A stretch of DNA of 64,000 bases, from assembly GCA_000961655.1 (NCBI GenBank), contig LADR01000039.1, positions 1 to 64,000 of the forward strand. The letters are read 5' to 3'. The first letter of the stretch is position 1, and each line of letters opens with the position of its first letter. The notes under the pieces are model-generated. The model searched no databases, was not told the DNA's origin, and worked only from the letters and a program-made list of their open reading frames with translations. This document shows, piece after piece, positions 35,602 to 43,495 of the stretch. The DNA is from Desulfatitalea sp. BRH_c12 (GTDB lineage Bacteria > Desulfobacterota > Desulfobacteria > Desulfobacterales > Desulfosarcinaceae). Position numbers and translations under genes: made by a program.

Positions 35602-36366
35602 TCAACCCGCTTGCTCCACGGCGCGAACCGCCAGGCGATCCGCTCGTTCGTTATCGACATGACCGGAATGCCCCTTTACTTTAACGAATCGTAACCGTTT
35701 GAAGGTGGCGGTCAACCGCCTGATTTCTTCCACCAGGGCGATGTTCTGCTTGGCTTTCCAACCTTTGGTCAACAATCCTAATGCATAGCTGCTGTCGGTG
35801 AAAACGATGACCGGCAAGTCACGATTTTTAACCGCCAGCAATCCGGTTTTGATCGCTTCCAATTCGGCAATGTTGTTGGTGCCCTGTCCGAGATACCGAG
35901 AGATCTCCTTGGTTTTTTCTTTATAGCGCAGCACCACGCCGATGCCGGCCGGTCCGGGATTGCCCGAACAGGCGCCATCCGTGTAAACACAGATGGCTTG
36001 CGCGCACGCTTCGGGTGTAACGGTTGTGGTATCCGCTGCGACGGACTTCGAAAAAGGCTTACGTGCAGCGGATTTTTTGGATGCAGGTGGATTTTCATCC
36101 TCTACGGGTGCAAGACGCGACAATGGCACCCAATATTCGTGGGGTTGATCCAGTTGGTATTTGATGAGCGATTTGCCGTTTTCAATCAGTGGCATCTGAT
36201 TGGCATCCACGGCCAACCACACTTTGTTCGTTTTAAAACGCATTCGCTTCCAATGGGGATGATTTTTGGGGATAGACACAGTACCAACCTCAGGCGCCGG
36301 TTTGCCGGGGTGCCAAGAATAATGGGGGTGGACGTCAAAATGATCACCAGAGCGCATTGGTGACAC
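35602..36366 (-). CDS. rnhA: ribonuclease HI with N-terminal extension
   Basis: A 254-residue protein. The C-terminal 140 residues are RNase HI, which cuts RNA in RNA-DNA hybrids: Asp in YTDGACSGNPG, Glu in NNIAELEAI, Asp in FTDSSYALG and Asp in HVDNERADRLA form the D-E-D-D site. The N-terminal 85 residues (RMRFKTNKVWLAVD...LIKYQLDQPHEYWVPLSRL) form a separate beta-rich domain joined by a Lys/Ser/Pro-rich linker; it is not the Caulimovirus-type hybrid-binding domain as far as I can see. A second ATG at 36357 is possible. Confidence 0.93.
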   Translation of the reverse strand: MSPMRSGDHFDVHPHYSWHPGKPAPEVGTVSIPKNHPHWKRMRFKTNKVWLAVDANQMPLIENGKSLIKYQLDQPHEYWVPLSRLAPVEDENPPASKKSAARKPFSKSVAADTTTVTPEACAQAICVYTDGACSGNPGPAGIGVVLRYKEKTKEISRYLGQGTNNIAELEAIKTGLLAVKNRDLPVIVFTDSSYALGLLTKGWKAKQNIALVEEIRRLTATFKRLRFVKVKGHSGHVDNERADRLAVRAVEQAG

Positions 36367-36500
36367 TGGACACTATGGGTGAAAGCCTTTGTGATTCGCA
36401 CCACGTGTTACGTCGCACGCATTGGCGCCCGTGCGACACCGAAAGCTATCCACCGATCTTCCTGCTGCACGCATTTTGCCTCGGTGAGATGACAATCCAA

Positions 36501-37673
36501 TTAATAAAGAAAATAGTCGCGTCGCATGACGTCATAATCGGACAGGGCGTTTTGCCAGGCGCTTTCCAATGTATCGATGGGGGTCATCGCTTCCAGGGCC
36601 ATTCGGAGGTGTTGATCCCCTAGTATAAGATCGATGGGCCAGCGCTCAAATTCATACTCGTAGGGCGGCATCTTCCATTCAAATGCCTCTTTATGGCAGC
36701 TCAGAATGGCTTGCAGCAGACATAGAGCTGTCCTGTACGGCCGGAACTGCGCAGGGTCGGTCACGTGAAGTTGAAATCCGCGGCACAGCTGGCCTTGCCA
36801 TTTGTTGGCGGTCGGTTCGAATTCCATCGGCCGCAGTAGCACCCCAGGCAGTTGACCTTGGCCGAGGGCCTGTACGATGCGATCCGGATCGATATAAGGC
36901 GCGCCGAAAATCTCGAACGGCTGCGTGGTGCCGCGCCCTTCGGAAACATGGGTCCCCTCCCATATGACCTGACCGGGATACACCAGCGCTGATGTGGGGG
37001 TGGGCATATTGGGCGAGGGCGCCACCCACGGCAGGCCGGTTTGACTGAACAGCATGTCACGCCGCCAACCTTGCAGAGCGATCACTTCCAGATCGCATCC
37101 GATCCCGAACGCTTGATTAAACATCAGGGCCAGTTCACCTATCGTCATGCCATGGCGCATGGGCAGCGGATAGCGTCCCACAAACGAACGCCAGGCCATA
37201 TCCAGACAGTTGCCTTCCACCAGGTGACCGCCGATAGGATTGGGCCGGTCCAGGACGACGACTTTTTTACCGTAGCGGCGGGCAGCCTCCAGGCAATACG
37301 ACATCGTGTAAATAAAAGTGTACACCCGCGTGCCCACATCCTGCAAGTCGATCATCAGGACGTCAATGCCGTCAAACATCTCTCGGGTGGGAATGCGGGT
37401 CTTGCTGTAAAGGCTGTACACGGGAATGCGTAGCAGGGGGTCCTTGCGGTGCGCCGATTCGATCATGTTGTCCTGTTTTTCAGCGAACAAACCGTGTTGG
37501 GGCGTGAACAGGGTTGTCAAGCGCTCGCCGAAACAATCGTAGAGCAACTTACGGGCGTGATTCAGATGCCTGTCGAGGGAGGCGGCGTTGCACAAGAGCC
37601 CCACCCGCTGGTTGCGAAGGTGTGCGGGTGGCGCTGCCGCCAGTCGTTCGAGCCCCAATATCACATCAGCCAT
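36501..37673 (-). CDS. NamZ-type exo-N-acetylmuramidase (DUF1343, GH171)
   Basis: A 390-residue protein of the DUF1343/YbbC family. The Bacillus subtilis member NamZ is an exo-beta-N-acetylmuramidase (GH171) that releases MurNAc from peptidoglycan fragments. Family blocks here are VGLLCNAAS, LFTPQHGLFAE, DVLMIDLQDVGTRVYT, VLDRPNPIGG, PLPMRHGMTIGELA and WEGTHVSEGRGTTQPFEIFGAP. There is no signal peptide, so it would act in the cytoplasm, unlike secreted NamZ. The MurU-AmgK fusion that could use its product lies 4.5 kb away. Function by homology only. Confidence 0.85.
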   Translation of the reverse strand: MADVILGLERLAAAPPAHLRNQRVGLLCNAASLDRHLNHARKLLYDCFGERLTTLFTPQHGLFAEKQDNMIESAHRKDPLLRIPVYSLYSKTRIPTREMFDGIDVLMIDLQDVGTRVYTFIYTMSYCLEAARRYGKKVVVLDRPNPIGGHLVEGNCLDMAWRSFVGRYPLPMRHGMTIGELALMFNQAFGIGCDLEVIALQGWRRDMLFSQTGLPWVAPSPNMPTPTSALVYPGQVIWEGTHVSEGRGTTQPFEIFGAPYIDPDRIVQALGQGQLPGVLLRPMEFEPTANKWQGQLCRGFQLHVTDPAQFRPYRTALCLLQAILSCHKEAFEWKMPPYEYEFERWPIDLILGDQHLRMALEAMTPIDTLESAWQNALSDYDVMRRDYFLY

Positions 37674-37810
37674 GTGCGATCCTTACATGTTTTTTATCTG
37701 GTTATGTCACTCGCTCAAGTGACCATTGGCGAAGTGTTAAGTGTACAGTTAAAGTGTAAAGGGAGGCATTCTGTCGATTTGATATGCTCACCTTTCCATG
37801 CCGCACGCTT

Positions 37811-38122
37811 TTACTTGCATGCTTTTTTTAAAGGTTCTAAAAATGACAACATAACCTGTTTAGGACACCCATACCTGTGTCTTACTTGAGCGAACTGCAT
37901 AATCATAATTTTTAAAGAGGAACGTTTTCCAGAAATACCTTTAAATAATGGAAGCCGGATTGAAAGTAAACCTGAAACCTTGGGGACCTTGTGCCGTCCA
38001 TAAAAATACCTGCCATGTATCCGCCCGACTGGTTCTTTGTGATAGGGTTCAGACCGGGCAATCGCATGTAGCTCCAGGTTCTTTAGTGTTCCAAATTCAA
38101 TAGCATGTAACAAATATTTCAC
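37811..38122 (-). CDS. possible small gene in AT-rich spacer
   Basis: A 103-codon ORF with a GTG start at 38122 and AGGAAATT just upstream. The region has clearly lower GC than the flanking genes, where stop codons should be frequent, so an open frame of this length is a little surprising. The product (MKYLLHAIEFGTLKNLELHA...) is basic, with no recognisable domain or membrane helix. It could be a decayed or horizontally gained fragment. I regard it as doubtful. Confidence 0.25.
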   Translation of the reverse strand: MKYLLHAIEFGTLKNLELHAIARSEPYHKEPVGRIHGRYFYGRHKVPKVSGLLSIRLPLFKGISGKRSSLKIMIMQFAQVRHRYGCPKQVMLSFLEPLKKACK

Positions 38123-38152
38123 AATTTCCTAGCACGCAACACTTCTCCAACA

Positions 38153-38319
38153 GTAGGGTGGGCATTGCCCACCACTGCGCTATTACAGCATCATCGTTTC
38201 CGACACTGCCCGCTCTATCGATTGGGATAGACACCGGAGCGAACATAGCGAAAACGTTGAATACGGCCAACCACAGACGCGATCTAAATGAGACAAATGG
38301 TGGGCGGTGCCCAGCCTAC
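38153..38319 (+). repeat. inverted-repeat (MITE-like) element, copy 4
   Basis: A 167-bp diverged relative of 1-178 in the same orientation. It has the GTAGGGTGGGCA left end, an internal GGGATAGACACCGGAGCGAA block and a right end CCAGCCTACCTGGCTG, in which one base of the terminal repeat has changed. It lies in the 900-bp spacer between the NamZ-type gene and the kor operon. Confidence 0.8.
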
Positions 38320-38419
38320 CTGGCTGCATAATTGGTATATCGTGGATCATTTCGCATCTTGCCGGCATGCATCCGCAAGACGACTCGGGCGGAATGTAAG
38401 AAAATCAGGTAAAAAGTCT

Positions 38420-38459
38420 TAAACCCCTCGATCTAAAATGGGGATATTTAGGGGGTTTA
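38420..38459. repeat. hairpin upstream of the kor operon
   Basis: TAAACCCC (38420-38427) pairs with GGGGTTTA (38452-38459), and inside it CTAAA pairs with TTTAG. It lies about 20 bp before a promoter candidate and may be an operator or a terminator of upstream transcription. Confidence 0.4.
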
Positions 38460-38480
38460 GGCAGTTCAGGCAATTCCCGC

Positions 38481-38509
38481 TTGACACAATTTTGCGAAGT
38501 CAATAAGTT
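38481..38509 (+). promoter_or_regulatory. promoter candidate for the kor operon
   Basis: A perfect TTGACA (38481-38486) is followed after 17 bp by TAAGTT (38504-38509), a weak -10. The start would lie about 65 bp before the first gene. It is the only -35 consensus in this spacer. Confidence 0.42.
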
Positions 38510-38579
38510 GAACGTTTCAAGTTGACCTGCAATGGGCCGCATTCAGACAGCCCCAGCGGATCAAGAAGGGGTGTTGTTG

Positions 38580-39302
38580 ATGTGTGCAGAAATCCGCTTG
38601 CGCGGTATTGTCATCATCGTAGGGAATTACGGGAGCGGTAAAACTGAAGTGGCTATCAATCTGGCCGTGCACCAGCACGGGCAGGGGTGCCGTGTGCGCC
38701 TGGCCGACCTGGACCTGGTCAATCCCTATTTTCGAACCCGGGAGGCCCGTCATGTGCTGGCCGGAAGGGGCATCGATATCATTTTGCCCCCCCAAGGATT
38801 CCTTCAGGCCGATCTGCCGATTTTGGACCCGCAGGTAGCCGGTTTGATCCGTCAGCCAGGAGATCTGGCCATTCTGGATGCCGGTGGCGATGCCGTGGGT
38901 GCTACCGTGCTGGCGGCCCTGGGCAATGCTTTCCAAGCCGCGCTGCCGTCTCCGCAGATGCTGCAGGTCGTCAATCCATTTCGCCCAAACACAGACACCG
39001 TGGAGCGATGCCTGGCCATGCGCCGGGCGATCGAATCCGCCGCGCAGCTGAAGGTGACGGGTTGGATCGGCAATGCCCATATGATGGATGAGACAACACC
39101 CGTTCACATCCAGCAAGGGTATGCATTGATGCAAACGCTGGCCGAAGTCAGCGGCCTGCCGCTGGTTTGCATGACGGCTGATGAATCCTTGGCGAATCGA
39201 ACCAAAGCGCTGCGCATGAGCTGCCCGGTGTTGACCATTCGAAGGCAATTGATGCCGCCCTGGCGCAAGCCCGCGGCACTGAGTTCAATAAAAAAAGAAT
39301 AA
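38580..39302 (+). CDS. P-loop ATPase (ParA/MinD-like) of the kor operon
   Basis: A 240-residue cytoplasmic protein with a P-loop at its N-terminus (VIIVGNYGSGKTEVAINLA), then RVRLADLDLVNPYFRTRE (a switch-like Asp block) and DLAILDAGGDAVGA (Walker B-like). The layout is that of deviant-Walker SIMIBI ATPases such as ParA/MinD, but the motif lacks the KGGxGK lysine pair. I used the ATG at 38580, with AAGGGG upstream; an ATG at 38532 has no site. It lies 15 bp before the ferredoxin subunit of Kor, so it probably serves that enzyme, for example in assembly. The exact role is unknown. Confidence 0.78.
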   Translation: MCAEIRLRGIVIIVGNYGSGKTEVAINLAVHQHGQGCRVRLADLDLVNPYFRTREARHVLAGRGIDIILPPQGFLQADLPILDPQVAGLIRQPGDLAILDAGGDAVGATVLAALGNAFQAALPSPQMLQVVNPFRPNTDTVERCLAMRRAIESAAQLKVTGWIGNAHMMDETTPVHIQQGYALMQTLAEVSGLPLVCMTADESLANRTKALRMSCPVLTIRRQLMPPWRKPAALSSIKKE

Positions 39303-39317
39303 AAGGAGAATAACGGC

Positions 39318-39533
39318 ATGCCCTATCGCTATAGTATTGAAGAAGATCGATGCAAAGGGTGCGGATTGTGTGTCGCGGTATGCCCCAAAAAGGTGCTCGA
39401 AATATCCGGACAACTCAATAGCCTGGGATATTTTTCCGCCTATCAGGCCCGGCCGGAGAATTGCATCCTGTGTGCGCTCTGTTGTACCATGTGTCCGGAC
39501 GTGGCCATATCCATCAGCGAGGTGGTGGCGTAG
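39318..39533 (+). CDS. korD: 2-oxoacid:ferredoxin oxidoreductase, 4Fe-4S (delta) subunit
   Basis: A 71-residue ferredoxin-like protein with two 4Fe-4S cluster motifs, CKGCGLCVAVCP and CILCALCCTMCP. In four-subunit 2-oxoacid oxidoreductases this subunit passes electrons from the thiamine site to ferredoxin. GGAG lies upstream. It is the first catalytic-complex gene of the operon. Confidence 0.92.
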   Translation: MPYRYSIEEDRCKGCGLCVAVCPKKVLEISGQLNSLGYFSAYQARPENCILCALCCTMCPDVAISISEVVA

Positions 39534-39645
39534 TGCATTGCACTTTGTCTGGACGGCATGGATTGCCCATATTGAATGACTATTGAACGGATTCTCGGGT
39601 CGCGCCTGCGTGCATCAGGCCGCTGACCCCAAGGGAGCGTAAAAA

Positions 39646-40722
39646 ATGCCCAAAGTATTGATGAAAGGCAACGAAGCCATCGCCGAGGCGGCCATACGGG
39701 CCGGCTGTCTCAACTACTTCGCTTATCCCATTACGCCGCAGTCCGAGGTGGCCGAGTATCTGTCCTGGCGTATGCCCGAGGTCAACGGCGTCTTTCTGCA
39801 GGGTGAGAGTGAAGTCGCGGTTTCCTACATGATATTCGGCGCGGCGGGTGCCGGCGTAAGGGTCTTTACCACTTCTTCCAGTCCCGGCATCAGCTTGATG
39901 AGTGAAGCGATCAGTTACCTGTGCGGCGCCCAACTGCCGGCCGTGTTTGTCAATATTATGCGCGGCGGTCCCGGGCTGGGCGGCATTCTGCCTTCGCAGG
40001 CCGATTACCTGCAGGCCACCAAAGGCATCGGCCACGGCGACTGTCGTTTGCTGGTCATGGCGCCGGCCAGCGTCCAGGAAGCGGCCGAAATGGTCATGAC
40101 GGCCTTTCCGCTGGCCGAAAAATATCGCAATCCGGTAATGATTCTGGGCGACGGTCTGATTGGCCAGATGATGGAACCGGTCGAATTTCCCGACCAACTT
40201 AAGAGTGAGGCATCCAACAAAGATGGTTGGGCCACTAACGGCATGGATCATCGCGGGAGCACCACCCGCAACCTGGTCAAGTCGCTGTTTCTGGATGCCG
40301 AGCAGTTGAACGATAATAATCTGATTCTTCGTGCCAAGTACGAGCGCATGAAGAAAGAAGACGTGCGCTGGGAATGCTGGAATACTGAAGAGACCTATGA
40401 CGCGTTGATTGTGTCTTACGGCACCATGAGCCGCGTATGCAAAACCGCGATCAGCATGTTGAAGGAAGAGGGCATCGAGGTCGGACTGGTGAGGCCGCAG
40501 ACGCTTTTTCCCTTCCCCGAACAGGCCGTGCGGCAGGCGGCTCAAAAAGAAGGCTGCCGGGTTGTGCTGTCCGTCGAAATGAGCATGGGACAAATGGTGG
40601 AGGATGTTGAGCGTTGCGTACAGGGTGCTCTGCCGGTGAAATGGTATGGAAAATGCGGTGGCGATGTGCCAACCCCTGAAGAGATTATCGATCTGGTGAA
40701 AACCACGCTGTCATCGCTATAA
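39646..40722 (+). CDS. korA: 2-oxoacid:ferredoxin oxidoreductase, alpha subunit
   Basis: A 358-residue subunit with the pyrimidine-binding fold of the family (KGNEAIAEAAIRAGCLNYFAYPITPQSE, FLQGESEVAVSYMIFGAAGAG, TTSSSPGISLMSEAISYL). It oxidatively decarboxylates a 2-oxoacid to the acyl-CoA with ferredoxin. Sequence and length are those of the VorB/KorA group, so 2-oxoglutarate or 2-oxoisovalerate is likelier than pyruvate; the choice cannot be made from sequence alone. It is preceded by GGGAG. Confidence 0.9.
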   Translation: MPKVLMKGNEAIAEAAIRAGCLNYFAYPITPQSEVAEYLSWRMPEVNGVFLQGESEVAVSYMIFGAAGAGVRVFTTSSSPGISLMSEAISYLCGAQLPAVFVNIMRGGPGLGGILPSQADYLQATKGIGHGDCRLLVMAPASVQEAAEMVMTAFPLAEKYRNPVMILGDGLIGQMMEPVEFPDQLKSEASNKDGWATNGMDHRGSTTRNLVKSLFLDAEQLNDNNLILRAKYERMKKEDVRWECWNTEETYDALIVSYGTMSRVCKTAISMLKEEGIEVGLVRPQTLFPFPEQAVRQAAQKEGCRVVLSVEMSMGQMVEDVERCVQGALPVKWYGKCGGDVPTPEEIIDLVKTTLSSL

Positions 40723-40787
40723 CGTGCTGATCCCGCTCTGCCGCCGTATGCGGATTCAGGGCCGGTCATTTATAAGGAGCAATGCCA

Positions 40788-41564
40788 ATGGCTAAGACCT
40801 TCAAAAAACCTGACTGCATGACCGATCAGAAAACACACTACTGCCCGGGGTGCACACATGGGATCATCCACCGCCTGGTGGCTGAAACCATCGATGAACT
40901 CGGCATCCGCGGACGCACAGTCGGCATCGCGCCGGTAGGCTGCGCTGTATTGGCGTACAACTATATTGATTGTGATTTTCAGGAAGCCGCCCATGGACGA
41001 GCGCCGGCCATGGCCACGGGCATCAAGCGCGTCCGGCCCGATCTGATGGTATTCACCTATCAGGGCGACGGCGATTTGGCCAGCATCGGGATGGGCGAAA
41101 TCATCCATGCGGCCAATCGCGGCGAAAAATTCACCACGATTTTCGTGAACAATGCCATCTATGGCATGACCGGTGGACAGATGGCTCCGACGACCATGCC
41201 CAATCAGCGCACCACCACAACACCCTTCGGACGTAAATCCGATGAGGTCGGCATGCCGATCAGGGTTGCCGAACTGCTTGGAACGTTGGTCACGCCCGGC
41301 TATATCACCCGTCAGACGGTAATTTCGCCCAAATACATCCAAAAAGCCAAACGTGCCATCAAACAAGCTTTCATCTACCAGATGGAGAAACGCTGTTACT
41401 CTCTTGTCGAAGTACTCAGTACTTGTCCGACCAACTGGGGCATGACGCCTCAGGACGCGCTTCAATGGGTGCAGGATGTGCTGATGCCCTATTACCCCTT
41501 AGGCGATGTCAAAGTACCTGATAGCGAAAAGGTAACAGAAGCCGCCGCCGGCACAGCAAACTGA
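40788..41564 (+). CDS. korB: 2-oxoacid:ferredoxin oxidoreductase, beta (thiamine) subunit
   Basis: A 258-residue subunit that binds thiamine diphosphate. Motifs are YCPGCTHGIIHR at the start, and GDGDLASIGMGEIIHAANRGEKFTTIFVNNAIYGMTGGQ (GDGD...N metal-diphosphate block). Four conserved cysteines are not all present as in pyruvate enzymes. The second ATG (40788) is eight bases from AAGGAG; the first at 40782 is too close. It pairs with korA. Confidence 0.92.
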   Translation: MAKTFKKPDCMTDQKTHYCPGCTHGIIHRLVAETIDELGIRGRTVGIAPVGCAVLAYNYIDCDFQEAAHGRAPAMATGIKRVRPDLMVFTYQGDGDLASIGMGEIIHAANRGEKFTTIFVNNAIYGMTGGQMAPTTMPNQRTTTTPFGRKSDEVGMPIRVAELLGTLVTPGYITRQTVISPKYIQKAKRAIKQAFIYQMEKRCYSLVEVLSTCPTNWGMTPQDALQWVQDVLMPYYPLGDVKVPDSEKVTEAAAGTAN

Positions 41565-41647
41565 AACAGGTCCGCCGCAAGGCCCGCAGGCATAACGGCC
41601 CACGGGAAACGGGCAAACGGATATTATGGAGCGCTCAAGGAGATATC

Positions 41648-42181
41648 ATGCAAAGTGAAGTGATGTTTGCCGGATTCGGCGGGCAAGGCATTCTGCTCAT
41701 CGGCAAGATTCTGGCCCATGCGGCCATGGAGGAAGGCTTCGAAGTCGCCTGGATTCCCTCCTACGGACCGGAAATGCGTGGCGGCACAGCTTACTGCCTG
41801 GTTGTGATCGGCGATCGTCCGATCGGTTCGCCTATCATTAAAAACCCTTCCCACCTGGTGGCCATGAACCGGCCCTCCCTGGAGAAATTTGCGCCGGTCA
41901 TTAAACCCGGTGGTGTTATTCTCAACAACATGTCATTGATTTCGATCGATTCGGGGCGCGCCGATGTCGATGAATTGAAAGTGCTGACCGCAGAACTCGC
42001 TGCCGACGTGGGCAATGCCAAAGCATCCAATATTGTGGCCCTGTCGGCTTTTGTGGCCCGCTCCAAGCTGGTGTCGCTCGACACGTTGAAGCACTGTATC
42101 GAAGAGGAGTTCGCGAAACGGCCCAAATTGATTCCCCTGAACCTGAAGGCGATGGACGCCGGTATCCAGGCCGCCCAGTAA
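41648..42181 (+). CDS. korC: 2-oxoacid:ferredoxin oxidoreductase, gamma subunit
   Basis: A 177-residue subunit of the POR/KOR gamma family (MFAGFGGQGILLIGKILAHAAMEEG, PSYGPEMRGGTAYCLVVIGDRPIGSPII), which completes the alpha-beta-gamma-delta complex. AAGGAG precedes the ATG. The 83-bp spacer before it contains a degenerate octamer repeat (GCCCACGG/GCAAACGG). Confidence 0.93.
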   Translation: MQSEVMFAGFGGQGILLIGKILAHAAMEEGFEVAWIPSYGPEMRGGTAYCLVVIGDRPIGSPIIKNPSHLVAMNRPSLEKFAPVIKPGGVILNNMSLISIDSGRADVDELKVLTAELAADVGNAKASNIVALSAFVARSKLVSLDTLKHCIEEEFAKRPKLIPLNLKAMDAGIQAAQ

Positions 42182-42202
42182 ATAACCGAGAGAGCATTCA
42201 CC

Positions 42203-43291
42203 ATGAATTTTAATGTTCCCGACTATATAAAAAATATCGCGCCTTATGTTCCGGGCAAGCCCATCGAGGAACTGGAGCGCGAATACGGGATCAGTGATTC
42301 AGTCAAACTGGCCTCCAACGAAAATCCGTTGGGCCCTTCTCCGAAAGCCATGGCTGCCATCGCGCACTCGGTGCGCAACCTGCACCGCTATCCGGACGGT
42401 GCCGGCTTCGATCTGATTCAGCGGCTGGCCGCCTATTTAAAAGTGCCGCCGGACCGTATCGTGATCGGCAATGGTTCGGACGACCTGCTGGGCATGCTGG
42501 CCCGCGTCTTGCTGCAGCCCGGCGACGAGGTGCTCGTGCCGGACCCGTCGTTCCTGATGTATACGATTGTTGCGCAGAGCGCCGGTGCGGTGCCGATCAA
42601 AGTGCCGCTCAAGGAGCTGGCCATCGATCCGGAGGCCATGCTATCCCGGGTCGGCCCGCGCACACGCATGGTTTTTATCTGCAACCCCAACAATCCGACT
42701 GGGGCCGTTGTCCGGCGCCCCGCGCTGGATGCGTTACTGGCGGCCCTGCCGCCGCGGGTCGTGGTCGTGGTGGATGAAGCCTATTTTGAATTTGTTCGCG
42801 ATGAGAATTGCATATCGGGTTTGGCTTACCTGGATACCCGGCCGGCAGTGGTAACCTTGCGCACCTTTAGCAAAGCGTATGGATTGGCCGGTTTGCGGGT
42901 GGGCTACGGCGTCATGGCCGCACCCTTAGCCGAATTGCTCAACCGGGTGAGAATGCCGTTCAACGTCAACAGCCTGGCTCAGATCGCTGCCACGGCGGCC
43001 TTGGATGACGACGAATTTCTCAACAGGACGCTTGGCGTTGTCCACGAGGGAATGGACTTCTTGCATGCGGAATTGGCCCAGCGCGGGCTGCGCGCTTTCT
43101 CCAGCCAGGCCAACTTTTTTCTCGTAGATGTCGGCCGTCCCGCGGATGAAGTCTTTCAAGCGCTGCTGCATCACGGCGTCATTGTGCGGTCCATGCGGGC
43201 CTACGGATACCCTCGATTTATCCGGGTCAGCATCGGGTTGCCGGAAGAAAATCGGCGTTTTTTGAAAGCGTTGGATCTGGTGTGGACGTAA
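42203..43291 (+). CDS. hisC: histidinol-phosphate aminotransferase
   Basis: A 362-residue pyridoxal-phosphate enzyme of histidine synthesis that converts imidazole-acetol phosphate and glutamate to histidinol phosphate. SNENPLGPSPKA is at the N-terminus, NPNNPTGAV and VVVDEAYFEF are in the core, and the cofactor lysine lies in TFSKAYGLAGLRVGYG. The C-terminal RVSIGLPEEN arginine binds substrate. It lies 21 bp after korC and 200 bp before cmk. Some family members act on aromatic amino acids instead. Confidence 0.94.
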   Translation: MNFNVPDYIKNIAPYVPGKPIEELEREYGISDSVKLASNENPLGPSPKAMAAIAHSVRNLHRYPDGAGFDLIQRLAAYLKVPPDRIVIGNGSDDLLGMLARVLLQPGDEVLVPDPSFLMYTIVAQSAGAVPIKVPLKELAIDPEAMLSRVGPRTRMVFICNPNNPTGAVVRRPALDALLAALPPRVVVVVDEAYFEFVRDENCISGLAYLDTRPAVVTLRTFSKAYGLAGLRVGYGVMAAPLAELLNRVRMPFNVNSLAQIAATAALDDDEFLNRTLGVVHEGMDFLHAELAQRGLRAFSSQANFFLVDVGRPADEVFQALLHHGVIVRSMRAYGYPRFIRVSIGLPEENRRFLKALDLVWT

Positions 43292-43378
43292 AAAGGCGAC
43301 TTCGAGCTTCGCGCAGATCGATGAAATGCAGTTTGCTATGTGCGCACCGCCGTCCCCGCGTCTCTATGCAGGTTTGAA

Positions 43379-43442
43379 ACCGGAAAGTCGCGTTAAGAAT
43401 TAACCTGCCGGCGAAGCTGGTCGGTTTAGGACTTTCGGGTTC
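43379..43442. repeat. imperfect inverted repeat in hisC-cmk spacer
   Basis: AACCGGAAAGTC and GACTTTCGGGTT pair with one mismatch, separated by about 40 bp in the 204-bp spacer. A third related piece (CCCGAAAGTTGAGG) sits just before the cmk ribosome site. No T-run is present. Confidence 0.35.
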
Positions 43443-43495
43443 CAAACGCCGGATCACCTCACTACGTGCCGATCCCGAAAGTTGAGGAATAACTT

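Noticed and set aside
39318-42181. Pyruvate:ferredoxin oxidoreductase
   Set aside because: Subunit sizes and the VorB/KorA-type alpha subunit fit the 2-oxoglutarate/branched-chain group better.
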